DNA of 64,000 nucleotides from a virus. Where the stretch lies: the IMG/VR virus record IMGVR_UViG_3300037069_000769, positions 38,322 through 102,321 of that record; one strand, written 5' to 3'. Below, piece by piece: positions 1 to 8,435 of this stretch. The translations under genes and the position numbers were made by a program. The notes beneath the pieces were generated by a model. The model was not told the DNA's origin, did not search any database, and saw nothing but the letters and a program-made list of their open reading frames with translations. Every line of letters starts with the position of its first letter. Positions within the stretch are counted from its first letter, which is position 1.

Positions 1-2
1 TT

Positions 3-431
3 GAGAGGTACAACGTCGAGAAGTGTGTTATCGACTCTGGGCCTGAGACGGCTTTGGTTCAGGACTTTCAAGATAACGCTACCTGCGATGTGTGGGCCTG
101 TCGGTACGGCAGTGAGGGCTCCGATAAACGTCGTCGGTATGATACCTCTGACAAGGTGATTAGCATTGACAGAACTGAGGCGTTGGATCGCTCGTTCAGT
201 CAAATCAGGCAGAAGAAGAACATTCTGCCCGTGAATTTCACTGAGATTTTGGACGGGCAGTACGTGTCCGAGATGTGTGATCCTGTTCGCTCGATGGTCG
301 AGGATGATCGGGGAAATAGTAAGTTCGAGTGGACTAAGTGTAAAGATCACCAGCGACATTGTGACACCTATGACATGCTGGCGGCTCAGTTGATTATGGA
401 AGCAACGTTAGACGACATTTCCATTGGTTGA
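3..431 (+). CDS. Terminase large subunit, C-terminal part
   Basis: The frame is open from the window edge, so the 5' end is missing; 142 residues are visible. The segment VIDSGPE near residue 10, a following DRTEALDR region and the late DHQRHCDTYDMLAAQ segment fit the RNase H-like nuclease domain of large terminases, which cuts concatemeric DNA during packaging. It is followed at once by the portal gene, the usual order. The ATPase domain would lie upstream of the window. The identification rests on the nuclease-domain pattern and on position. Confidence 0.8.
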   Translation, partial: ERYNVEKCVIDSGPETALVQDFQDNATCDVWACRYGSEGSDKRRRYDTSDKVISIDRTEALDRSFSQIRQKKNILPVNFTEILDGQYVSEMCDPVRSMVEDDRGNSKFEWTKCKDHQRHCDTYDMLAAQLIMEATLDDISIG

Positions 432-434
432 ATT

Positions 435-448
435 TGCAAACGTTTGCA
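435..448. repeat. Palindrome copy 1 (TGCAAACGTTTGCA)
   Basis: Exact copy of the 14-bp palindrome, between the terminase stop and the portal ATG. Ten bases separate it from the ATG and they hold the Shine-Dalgarno GAGGA. Confidence 0.95.
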
Positions 449-458
449 CGAGGATTTC

Positions 459-2309
459 ATGGCGAACGAGAATACTGATCCCATCGTTCTTGAGGAGGGG
501 CACCCTCTCTCTAAGGCAATTCAAGAGGCTGCTCTTGAGGTTGGGGAAACGGATGAGACCGTCATCGAGGAGATTTTTATCACTGATAACGGTGAGGGCG
601 GCGATAAGCTCATGTCTGAGCTGGAGATCATCAAGTCCGTGCTGGCTTCTAGCATGTCGGGATTTGATAGCACTAAGATTCACAGGGAGGTGAATAATGC
701 CGCCATGTTCGACATGACGAAGACGGCAGACGTGTCTAAGTCTATTGTTGACGGCTCAACTCAGAGCGATTCCGAACTAGGTTGGAATGACCTGTCCATG
801 TATCAGGTTGTTGAGCCTCCGTATCCGCCCCAGTTGATGTCAGCATTTTTGGAGGTGGATTCGACCCACTTCCGATGTGTTCGTACTAAGGTGACGGATG
901 CAGTCGGTAAGGAGTACATGATTGAGCCTGTAACCCTGCCTGACGGCACGCCCTATAAGCCGTTTGAGGGGGAGATTACTAAGCAAGTTGAAGCTGAGAT
1001 CACGGAAGTTAAAAACTTCATTGACGATTGCAATGAGATTATTGGCTTCGACGGTGTGCTCGAACGGGTGGGCATGGACTATGAGGCTATCGGTTGGGGA
1101 GCGATCGAAGTTATTCGTGGTCGGGATATGAAGGTTAAAAAACTTGCCCATCTTCCGGCATCTCGTATCCGAGTGTTGCGAGGGTGGGGAGGCTTCGTCG
1201 AATCTTTGGTAAATGGCAAGTTTATTTACTATCAGAACTTTGGGGACAAGGTTGTATCCACGACAGAAACTGATCCGTTTACTGATAGACCTGTAGCATA
1301 TGATCCTAAACGTGACGGCACCTTGAATGGTAGTAGTGCCAAGTGGAGTTTGATCGATAGGCATTCCGGAAAGCCTACTGCCGATTTCAGCAATTCGGCT
1401 AACGAGGTTATTTGGATTCCTCGACACCACTGCTCGACCATCTATTACGGGTTGACCGACGTGTTGCCGGCTCTCGGTGATCTGCTGGCGAATGTGCATA
1501 TCCGGGATTACTTGCTACAGTTCTTTGAGCATAACACGATTCCACGGTATGCAATCATCATCAAGGGAGCTAAGATTGCTGACGGGGTGAAGAAGGAGAT
1601 TCTCAAATTCTTCAGCGATCATATCAAAGGCAAGGCCCATAAGACTCTGATTATTCCCATCCCTGCGGTACGCGGTGAGGTGGAGATTAAGTTCGAGAAG
1701 CTTGCTGCGGATGTGACTGAGGGCTCGTTTCAAGATACCCGAAAGAACAACTCTCAGGGCATCCTTACTGCTCACGGTGTTAGTCCCGCTATTATCGGCA
1801 TTAACGATGCGGCAAGTCTTGGCTCAGGTAAGGGTATGTCCCAAGCCGAAATCTACAAGGATCGCATCGTAACGCCGTCTCAGCGGCGATTTGCTCGACC
1901 TCTGAACCGATTATTCCGGATTGGACTCGGAATCAAGATTGTAGCTCTGAAGTTTAGCCCTCTCGACATTCGAGATTTGGAAGCTGAGATGCAGATTTAC
2001 ACCGGTTATCTTGATAAAGGTTGCATGACTATCAATGGGGTTATTAAGAAAGTCGGCCTTGGTGATCCCATTGAGGGCGGTGATCGAGCCTTTATTGTGT
2101 TGCCGCACATTGGGATACAGTTTGTCGATGAGATGACTACTCAGGTGAGTCAGCAAATGCAAGACTTGCAGGATCAAGTAGACTCTGCAAAGCAGGAGCT
2201 TCAGAACCGGGCACTCCAACAGAAGGCTCAGCAGGCAGCACAGAATGGTCAAAAACCTCAGCAATCCGCCAAGTCTTCTAAGTCTGCCAACAGTGGAGCT
2301 GGAAAATAG
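459..2309 (+). CDS. Portal protein
   Basis: 616 aa. The start is the ATG preceded by GAGGA, five bases upstream; the longer TTG reading would begin inside the palindrome. The protein has the layout of phage portal proteins: an acidic N-terminus, a central alpha/beta body, and a C-terminal region with the segment ISPAIIG-like (GVSPAIIGINDAASLGSG) and a helical part, ending in a Gln/Lys/Ser-rich tail. Portals form the dodecameric ring at the packaging vertex. The gene sits between terminase and a Mu F-like minor head gene and overlaps the latter by 65 bases, suggesting coupled translation. Confidence 0.85.
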   Translation: MANENTDPIVLEEGHPLSKAIQEAALEVGETDETVIEEIFITDNGEGGDKLMSELEIIKSVLASSMSGFDSTKIHREVNNAAMFDMTKTADVSKSIVDGSTQSDSELGWNDLSMYQVVEPPYPPQLMSAFLEVDSTHFRCVRTKVTDAVGKEYMIEPVTLPDGTPYKPFEGEITKQVEAEITEVKNFIDDCNEIIGFDGVLERVGMDYEAIGWGAIEVIRGRDMKVKKLAHLPASRIRVLRGWGGFVESLVNGKFIYYQNFGDKVVSTTETDPFTDRPVAYDPKRDGTLNGSSAKWSLIDRHSGKPTADFSNSANEVIWIPRHHCSTIYYGLTDVLPALGDLLANVHIRDYLLQFFEHNTIPRYAIIIKGAKIADGVKKEILKFFSDHIKGKAHKTLIIPIPAVRGEVEIKFEKLAADVTEGSFQDTRKNNSQGILTAHGVSPAIIGINDAASLGSGKGMSQAEIYKDRIVTPSQRRFARPLNRLFRIGLGIKIVALKFSPLDIRDLEAEMQIYTGYLDKGCMTINGVIKKVGLGDPIEGGDRAFIVLPHIGIQFVDEMTTQVSQQMQDLQDQVDSAKQELQNRALQQKAQQAAQNGQKPQQSAKSSKSANSGAGK

Positions 2310-3387
2310 CCTTAGGCACGCTCAACGCAAGATCATCATCGTAAAGGCCGCTACTTCCGGTATGCGGTTAATGCTGGAAGATGCGTTTCAGGATCAGCTT
2401 CAGAGATTCATTCGGGCATGGCACGTTCGGCTTAGTCGTCACCTTGAAAGTGTTGAGTACTTCAAACGTGCTGTGACCGATGCTCGAATCCTTAAAGCTA
2501 AGAGTACCTCAATAAGCGATCTTAGGCGTAGAGTTAATACCTCGTTCGCCTCTGATCTTGATCCGCTGCTGGAAGAGTTTCGACGCATTATTGTTACTGC
2601 TCCTATTGAGAAGTACTATGTGCGATGGGCACCTCTGGTGTTTAGCTTAGGGGCTGTGACAACTCTGAACACGTTTGGAGTACATGCTCGAAGTCCCGCT
2701 CTTGAGACTTTTCTTAGGGTGGGTGTTGTCTCCAAGGCGTCGGGGGGCGAAGATTTTACGTTTGAGTTGAGTGATGCTGCGATTATCCATGCCTTAGAGA
2801 GTCGTGGTATTATCGTAGGTGCGGGCTTAACTCACGACATTATCGAGGATGCTCGAAGCTTAATCCGAGACAAGGTGTACTTGGGAGGCTCGGATGTTGC
2901 TGACATTGCTGAGGAGCTGGCTTCTGCCCACGCTATAGCTGACTGGCGTGCTTTGTCTATCGCTAGAACTGAGACGCAGGCCGCGTTCAACCTTGCATCG
3001 TATCGGATGTTTGAGCGGTCAGGCGTACAGAAACAGTTCTGGGTCACAGTTGGAGATAACCGGGTAAGACCTCAGCACGTAGCTAATGAGGAAGCCGGAG
3101 CAGTTCAGATAGGTGTACCTTTTCCTAGCGGTCAGCTTCATCCGGGAGACGGGCCACTATCTGTTAATTGTAGATGCAGCCTTCTCCCTGACTTGAGTGA
3201 TCCGTCGATCTTGTTGAACCCTTGGGATGGGAAGTCTGGACCGTTCTTATCTACGGATGCTGGAGCAACCTTGCCGGCTGTTCGACGATTTAGTAAGAGA
3301 TTGTCAATTCCGCATGGTATCGCTCCGGGAGTGTCAGACGCCCGAGTTGACTTGGCAGATGAAGAGTTACTCTTTCCTGAAGAGTGA
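2245..3387 (+). CDS. Minor head protein, SPP1 gp7 / Mu F family
   Basis: 380 aa. The C-terminal half carries the family pattern: IARTETQAAFN near residue 238, W-x-T-x2-D-x-R-x-R-x2-H near 270, and a HPGDGPLSVNCRCSL stretch near 300-313 with the typical paired cysteines. These proteins associate with the portal and sit inside the head. The start overlaps the end of the portal gene; no strong Shine-Dalgarno is visible there, so a start slightly downstream remains possible. A strong hairpin terminator follows the stop. Confidence 0.8.
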   Translation: MVKNLSNPPSLLSLPTVELENSLRHAQRKIIIVKAATSGMRLMLEDAFQDQLQRFIRAWHVRLSRHLESVEYFKRAVTDARILKAKSTSISDLRRRVNTSFASDLDPLLEEFRRIIVTAPIEKYYVRWAPLVFSLGAVTTLNTFGVHARSPALETFLRVGVVSKASGGEDFTFELSDAAIIHALESRGIIVGAGLTHDIIEDARSLIRDKVYLGGSDVADIAEELASAHAIADWRALSIARTETQAAFNLASYRMFERSGVQKQFWVTVGDNRVRPQHVANEEAGAVQIGVPFPSGQLHPGDGPLSVNCRCSLLPDLSDPSILLNPWDGKSGPFLSTDAGATLPAVRRFSKRLSIPHGIAPGVSDARVDLADEELLFPEE

Positions 3388-3409
3388 TACCTGTTAATAA
3401 GATACGAAT

Positions 3410-3460
3410 TGTCAGCCCCCTTAAAGATTTTTTAGGCGGGGGTTGACAGTTCCTTTTTTA
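3410..3460 (+). terminator. Rho-independent terminator after the head genes
   Basis: TGTCAGCCCCC pairs with GGGGGTTGACA (one G-U pair) across a loop of about 17 bases and is followed by TTCCTTTTTT. The 3' arm also contains TTGACA, see the finding on terminator/promoter overlap. Confidence 0.75.
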
Positions 3461-3518
3461 CAGTGTAGACTGGGTGAATTGCGGCAGTGGTGGTTGGTAC
3501 TTAGTTTCACATTCCTTT

Positions 3519-3532
3519 TGCAAACGTTTGCA
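3519..3532. repeat. Palindrome copy 2
   Basis: Exact copy, four bases before the ATG at 3537, with no Shine-Dalgarno between it and the start. Confidence 0.95.
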
Positions 3533-3536
3533 AACT

Positions 3537-4109
3537 ATGAGTAACCTGCGGGCAGTTCTTAGTCAGCCTTCGTTTACAGCCTTATCCGATGCTGATGCTT
3601 TATCTGCGTTGGAGACACCTGTAATTAAGACTGATAACACTCCTTACACTTGGAGTGGGCTATCAACTCGATTGATTATGAACGGCATGTCGTCGAACAT
3701 GATTATCGGGCTCGATGCGTGGGTCACTTCTATTAATAACTACGGCGGTGCAATGCTCCGTAACTGGCTCAATTCGGGGGGCATTGATTTCACACTCGAT
3801 AGTGTTCGGGAGAATCTGAGCACTCTCCGGCCCAACCTTGACGATACTGGTAAGGCTTACATCGACGCTCTATTGACGGTGGGTCAGTGGGTGATTCCTT
3901 ACTGGCAGGATCAAGGGATTCTCACCAGTGACTTCGGTAACGGTCTTACTCCCCAACTAAGTGACGTGCAGACCGTTCGGGCAACCATCGCATCTGATGC
4001 ACTTAGAGCTAAATGCTCTGATGCCTATAACTCGCTTGTTGTGGCGATGAATGCCGGCACCGTGACGACATGGCAGCAGGTTCAGGCTTTGATCGCAGGC
4101 ATTAGGTAA
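3537..4109 (+). CDS. Hypothetical structural-region protein
   Basis: 190 aa, no domain recognised. The start chosen is the ATG four bases after the palindrome; there is no Shine-Dalgarno. The sequence is mixed alpha helical with many Ser, Thr and Leu residues and no membrane segment. It opens the fibre block and is likely virion associated, by position only. Confidence 0.65.
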   Translation: MSNLRAVLSQPSFTALSDADALSALETPVIKTDNTPYTWSGLSTRLIMNGMSSNMIIGLDAWVTSINNYGGAMLRNWLNSGGIDFTLDSVRENLSTLRPNLDDTGKAYIDALLTVGQWVIPYWQDQGILTSDFGNGLTPQLSDVQTVRATIASDALRAKCSDAYNSLVVAMNAGTVTTWQQVQALIAGIR

Positions 4110-4185
4110 GACGGCCACAGTTTCATCTAAGTTAGAGGCACGGAGCATGCTCATCTAAAACTGCATATCCCCCGCTGGATTCCCA

Positions 4186-4368
4186 GTGAATTCCACAGGT
4201 CTCACTCACGAAGAAGTGATGCGTTCGTGTGAGGAGTCGCGAGTCGCGAATGGTGCGAACTTCCAACCATCGTTGATCGGCGAATGCGTTCGCATCAACG
4301 GGAAGACGTTTCAGATTACCGACGTTCCCGACTATCACTCTTTAACCGTACAGCCGGTGACCTTCTGA
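4186..4368 (+). CDS. Small fibre-associated protein
   Basis: 60 aa from a GTG; the frame is closed by TAA at 4156, so this is the only common start. The segment LIGECVRINGKTFQITDV resembles a repeated unit in the next gene (MIGNAVRITGGG...YYITAV), so it may be a detached fragment or a fibre-associated domain. Codon use is GC-rich, like the next gene and unlike the gene before. Confidence 0.5.
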   Translation: MNSTGLTHEEVMRSCEESRVANGANFQPSLIGECVRINGKTFQITDVPDYHSLTVQPVTF

Positions 4369-4369
4369 A

Positions 4370-5782
4370 ATGGCCATAAACGCTACGGCAGTCTGGCGAG
4401 TACGAACCGGAGGCAATGATGCTAATGGAGCCGGATACGATGCGGGCATTTCAGGAGCCGGTGTTGACTACAGTCAGCAGGATTCGCCTGTCCTCACTTT
4501 GACGGACATTGCGTGCTCAAATACTACTACAGTTACTAGTGCCACCGGCGGATTTACGTCGGCAATGATCGGCAATGCGGTTCGGATCACGGGCGGTGGG
4601 GCGACCTCGGGATATTACTACATTACCGCTGTCGCGAGTTCGACAAGCATCACGGTGCACACGACACCAGGAGCAGTGACCAACGGCACGGGTAAGGTTG
4701 GCGGAGGGGCGGCGACACCCGCAAGGTTGCTCAACATTTCCAACGCAGCAGGTGATAAAGTCGTCCCCGGGAACATTGTGTATATCCGAGGCAGCGGGTC
4801 GTTCACACCATCAACGAACGACTATACGACTACGGGATTCACGCAACTGGCTGTCGGAGACCAGACCAGCGGCCAAATTCAGGTGATTGGTGAGAATGGG
4901 ATGCCTCGCTTGGGTTCCAATGGGCTCATGTGGTATCAGGCGACGGAAGTGTTATTCAAAAATCTCTATTTAGTCGCGTCTTCAAATTCAAACGGAAATC
5001 TTGGCATTTTGAATTTCAATGCGGGGGGGGCGGTCATTGGGTGCGTGGTGGACATGGCTGGGCAAGGTGGACTCAAGGGCATCCTTGGAATCTCAAATGG
5101 CGTTGTGTCTGGATGCGAAATCAAGGGCGGCGCGTCAGGGGCGTCTTCTGGCGCTGACGGGGTTTCGCCTGGGAGCTACGGGGCGACCGTTTTCGGGAAC
5201 TATATTCACGACGTTGGAGGTGTGGCGCTATCGCTATCTGGATTTATGCACCGTGCGCATCAAAACATTATTTCTGGCTCTTGGGGCGATTCAGTGTCAC
5301 TCTCTTTAGCCTCAGCGACGTACGGTTGCGAATTCTTCAATAACACCATCGACGCTGGACATGGGCACGGAATCAATTTCGCCTCCCAAGCGGCTGTTGC
5401 GACCTGGTCGGCCTACAACAACATCATCTCGAACCATGCCGGTGCGAGCAAATTCGGGATGATCGTCACGAGCGGGGTGACTGCAACCAGCGACCGGATG
5501 AAGAAACTCATCGACTACAACAACTTCTATGGCAACACCTCAAACTACAGTAACATCTCTGCTGGTCCGAATGATCTCGCTCTCGACCCTCAGTATGTGA
5601 ATCAGCCGGGTAGGGATTTCCGCCTGAGTGGCTCGAACATGAAGGCCAATGGGTATCCGGGATTGTTCTTGAATGCCGGGTCGAATCAGGCTTATGTGGA
5701 CCGTGGGGCATTGCAGTCGCAGGCGAGTGGCGGATCGGGCGGCATCCTCCACCAGCCTAATTTCAACGGAGGCTACGAATGA
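4370..5782 (+). CDS. Right-handed beta-helix tail fibre / adhesin
   Basis: 470 aa. The N-terminal 110 residues form a small beta-rich module; residues about 170-420 are short beta strands with many Gly, Asn, Ser and Ala residues (NNTIDAGHG, NNIISNHAG, NNFYGN), the pattern of pectate-lyase-like parallel beta helices. A late GRDFRLSGSN segment followed by DRGALQ resembles the closing motif of such proteins from planctomycetes and environmental phages. It probably binds or degrades a surface glycan. Composition is richer in G and C than its neighbours, suggesting separate acquisition with the gene before it. Confidence 0.75.
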   Translation: MAINATAVWRVRTGGNDANGAGYDAGISGAGVDYSQQDSPVLTLTDIACSNTTTVTSATGGFTSAMIGNAVRITGGGATSGYYYITAVASSTSITVHTTPGAVTNGTGKVGGGAATPARLLNISNAAGDKVVPGNIVYIRGSGSFTPSTNDYTTTGFTQLAVGDQTSGQIQVIGENGMPRLGSNGLMWYQATEVLFKNLYLVASSNSNGNLGILNFNAGGAVIGCVVDMAGQGGLKGILGISNGVVSGCEIKGGASGASSGADGVSPGSYGATVFGNYIHDVGGVALSLSGFMHRAHQNIISGSWGDSVSLSLASATYGCEFFNNTIDAGHGHGINFASQAAVATWSAYNNIISNHAGASKFGMIVTSGVTATSDRMKKLIDYNNFYGNTSNYSNISAGPNDLALDPQYVNQPGRDFRLSGSNMKANGYPGLFLNAGSNQAYVDRGALQSQASGGSGGILHQPNFNGGYE

Positions 5783-6426
5783 GCCGTCGCAAAATTGTTG
5801 CGGGCACTGCCAGTAATCTTATACCTGTGTTCGTGAGGGATACTAGTAAGACTGACGGTTCTGGATTATCTGTAGCTTACAACGCCTCCGGCCTAACTGC
5901 TGAGTATCGTCGTAAGGGATCATCGTCTTGGACCTCAATCAGCGTTGTTACGAAAACCCTCGGAGTATTCACAAGTGGGGGTTGGTGTGCGGACGGCAGC
6001 TTAACCGGAGCCCATGAGTTTGCTCCCCCTGACGCTGCTTTTGCTGCTGGGGCAACTTCGGTAGCTCTCAGAGTGTACGGTGTAACTAATATGTTACCCG
6101 TGCTTCTTGAGTTTGAGTTGATGACTTTTAACGATCAGGCTGCTGGAGGTAAAGTACCTGTAGCGGCTAAGGGATTGGCGATAAGTAACTTCGGCTTCAT
6201 TATGCGAAGTTCAACGTCTAAGGCCCCGACTCCCGGTTTGACTGTGACGGCTCAGAGAAGTTTGGACGGTGCAGCGTTTGGGGCCTGTGATAACTCTCCC
6301 TCGGGTATCGGTAGCGGGGCATACAGTATCAATCTAAGCACCGCTGACACCAACGCTAACGTAGCGATGTATATGTTTACGGCTACTGGAGCTGATCCGA
6401 CCTTTGTTGAGATGCTTTTTCAATGA
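5779..6426 (+). CDS. Tail / baseplate-associated beta protein
   Basis: 215 aa; the start overlaps the previous stop (ATGA). The N-terminus (VFVRDTSKTDGSGLSVAY...GLTAEYRRKG) and the FAPPDAAFAAGATSVALRVYG segment match a layout common in phage tail accessory proteins: an immunoglobulin-like beta sandwich describing a saturable ligand module. I cannot assign a precise role. Translation is probably coupled with the fibre gene. Confidence 0.65.
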   Translation: MSRRKIVAGTASNLIPVFVRDTSKTDGSGLSVAYNASGLTAEYRRKGSSSWTSISVVTKTLGVFTSGGWCADGSLTGAHEFAPPDAAFAAGATSVALRVYGVTNMLPVLLEFELMTFNDQAAGGKVPVAAKGLAISNFGFIMRSSTSKAPTPGLTVTAQRSLDGAAFGACDNSPSGIGSGAYSINLSTADTNANVAMYMFTATGADPTFVEMLFQ

Positions 6427-7175
6427 TGATCTTTTGCGGTAACGCGATTGTCGAGGAAAGGTACTTTGAAGGGGATTGGGGCACTGAACTGCGGGGTTTT
6501 TCAGACTCCTTAACTTTGCAAACGTTTGCAATTTTTTTGAGTTCTGTTACGCGGCAGGGTTTTGAAGCTATCAATTTACCGTCTGTCAGTAGTGCGTCAG
6601 GTTCAGTAGGGGTTGGGGTAGTTGGAAGTCTCAGTGCCTCAGCGACTGGCAACCTACAGAGTGGTGATGTGGTGGGAGTTGTAGCCGACCTTGAGTTAAG
6701 TGTCGCAAATTTGTATGCTACCTCAGGGGTTGTGAGTGCTGAGGTATCATTTGCTGCGAACTCGGTGTGCGAACTTCTTCTGACTGCGGTTAATCAACTT
6801 CACGAGGTTATTGAATCTGATGCCGTAGCTAGTGAGATAATGTCGGCTCAAAATGAGCTTGTGGGTAGTCTAACTGAGATCGTTCGGGCTGGCTTATTGG
6901 GGCAGTTGTCAAATTCAATCGCGGATCAGATGACCTTAGGGATTTCGGCCGAGATTGCGTTTTCTGCCGGCAAGCATTACATTGAGAGTTTTGCCCTAGC
7001 CGTGTTGTCCCAACTGGAGCTTGCTGGGGTCTCCGGACGAACGTTTAACGTATTGAGGGTGTTGGGCGAAGCTTTTAAGCAAGCTCTAATGTCCATCGAA
7101 TCTCTCACGCAAGGTGACATGATTGATGAGACGCTTCGAGATAGCGATCTAACTGACGAAACATTTCTTCCTTGA
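6423..7175 (+). CDS. Hypothetical Ser/Ala-rich structural protein
   Basis: 250 aa, overlapping the previous stop. Rich in Ala, Ser, Val and Leu with long stretches of apparent beta or helical propensity and no clear family. An exact palindrome lies in frame at codons about 32-36 and reads LQTFA. There is no good Shine-Dalgarno, so translation is probably coupled. Confidence 0.6.
   Translation: MMIFCGNAIVEERYFEGDWGTELRGFSDSLTLQTFAIFLSSVTRQGFEAINLPSVSSASGSVGVGVVGSLSASATGNLQSGDVVGVVADLELSVANLYATSGVVSAEVSFAANSVCELLLTAVNQLHEVIESDAVASEIMSAQNELVGSLTEIVRAGLLGQLSNSIADQMTLGISAEIAFSAGKHYIESFALAVLSQLELAGVSGRTFNVLRVLGEAFKQALMSIESLTQGDMIDETLRDSDLTDETFLP
6517..6530. repeat. Palindrome copy 3 (inside a gene)
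   Basis: Exact copy within the coding frame of the 6423-7175 gene, read as L-Q-T-F-A. Confidence 0.95.
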
Positions 7176-7186
7176 GGGTGGCACAT

Positions 7187-8044
7187 ATGAAGTGGCTGTT
7201 TCAACTGATCTCCGCTCTGTACCGTGCCTATACCCCCGGCAGCTTGTTCGGTCAGACTACCGTTTTGAACTTCAAGTCTGAGTGTAGAGATTCAGATGGG
7301 AAACTTCGCTGGACGGATGATGTAAACCTCCCAGTGGTGATTGCTGGCAATATCCTTCCGCTATTGGGGCTGTTTGTAGCGTTGTCGCTGCTAGTGCCAT
7401 ACGGCAGTTGGATCGCCTTGGGGTTAGTGACCACCGCGGGCCTCAATAAGTTGCTTGACGCAACCGTTAAGACTGGTTTGACTTCGCCCGCATGGTACGT
7501 TGGGCTTATTGGGGCTAAAGTTACTGACGGTGCGATGACGGCATCGTCGGCTACTTTGACTTCGGCAAGTAATCCGTTTGCATCCGGTGATGTTGGCTTG
7601 CATATCATTGTTCGTGGTGCGGGAGCGGCTGGAGCCGATCTTTACACTACGATCAGTGCTTATACTAATGCTGGCCAAGTTACTCTGGCGGCTACGGCTG
7701 GGACAACTGTAAGTGGGGCTGGGGTAGCCTTCGATCCCCGTCCTGCTGACACGATGGCCTCGCATTCGTTTGTAAGTGTTACTCCGTTCAGTAACTCTAC
7801 TCGACCTGCTTGGACTCCGGGCAGCATCTCTGCGGGGTCTGTGAGTAATTCGGGTTCTCCCGCAGTGTTCACCGTCAATGCTTCGTCATACGTGTTCGGG
7901 GCGTTTCTTGCTGACGATAGCGGTGTTAGCGGTACTACCGGAACTCTGTACGGAGGATCAATGTTTACTGGAGGTATCGCTCGGCAGGTGGCCAGTGGTG
8001 ATACTTTGACTGTAACTGGGACTCTTACAGTGACGGCAGCATGA
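7187..8044 (+). CDS. Hypothetical virion protein with N-terminal hydrophobic segment
   Basis: 285 aa. ATG at 7187 is preceded by GAGGGTGG. Residues about 45-75 are hydrophobic (NILPLLGLFVALSLLVPYGSWIALGL), then a segment TTAGLNKLLDATVKTGLTSPAWYVGLI and a Thr/Ser/Gly-rich beta region to the end. The second segment resembles a widespread phage tail or decoration protein. Its stop overlaps the next start. Confidence 0.65.
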   Translation: MKWLFQLISALYRAYTPGSLFGQTTVLNFKSECRDSDGKLRWTDDVNLPVVIAGNILPLLGLFVALSLLVPYGSWIALGLVTTAGLNKLLDATVKTGLTSPAWYVGLIGAKVTDGAMTASSATLTSASNPFASGDVGLHIIVRGAGAAGADLYTTISAYTNAGQVTLAATAGTTVSGAGVAFDPRPADTMASHSFVSVTPFSNSTRPAWTPGSISAGSVSNSGSPAVFTVNASSYVFGAFLADDSGVSGTTGTLYGGSMFTGGIARQVASGDTLTVTGTLTVTAA

Positions 8045-8400
8045 CCACAACCTTTGAGGTAGATCAGGGAACATCTGCTAGATACTCTGCTACTCTGGTG
8101 GATGAGAATAGTGACCCCATTTCTGGGGCCGATCTCTTTTCATTAGTGTTGACGCTAACTGCTGCTGATGGGAGTTATATTAACTCTCGAAATAGTCAGA
8201 ATGTGTTAAACGCTAATGGAGTGACTGTGGATGATAGTGGGGTATTAGTGTGGGACTTGGCTCCCGCAGATAATCCTATTGTAAGCTCTATCGGGCTCGG
8301 TGGGGTTGAGGAGCACGACGCTCTATTTGAGTTTACGTGGTCGGGTGGGGCAAAAGCTGCCAAGCATCGAATTTCCCTGCTGGTAACTAAGTTGAAATAG
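8041..8400 (+). CDS. Small immunoglobulin-like virion protein
   Basis: 119 aa starting at an ATGA overlap. The sequence (EVDQGTSARYSATLVDENSDPISGADL) has the look of a single bacterial immunoglobulin-like beta sandwich. Probably an accessory tail or capsid protein. The palindrome begins directly after its stop codon. Confidence 0.6.
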   Translation: MTTTFEVDQGTSARYSATLVDENSDPISGADLFSLVLTLTAADGSYINSRNSQNVLNANGVTVDDSGVLVWDLAPADNPIVSSIGLGGVEEHDALFEFTWSGGAKAAKHRISLLVTKLK

Positions 8401-8414
8401 TGCAAACGTTTGCA
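8401..8414. repeat. Palindrome copy 4
   Basis: Exact copy starting on the base after a stop codon, 21 bases before the protease ATG. Confidence 0.95.
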
Positions 8415-8435
8415 ATTTCCTCACAGGTGTGTAGC

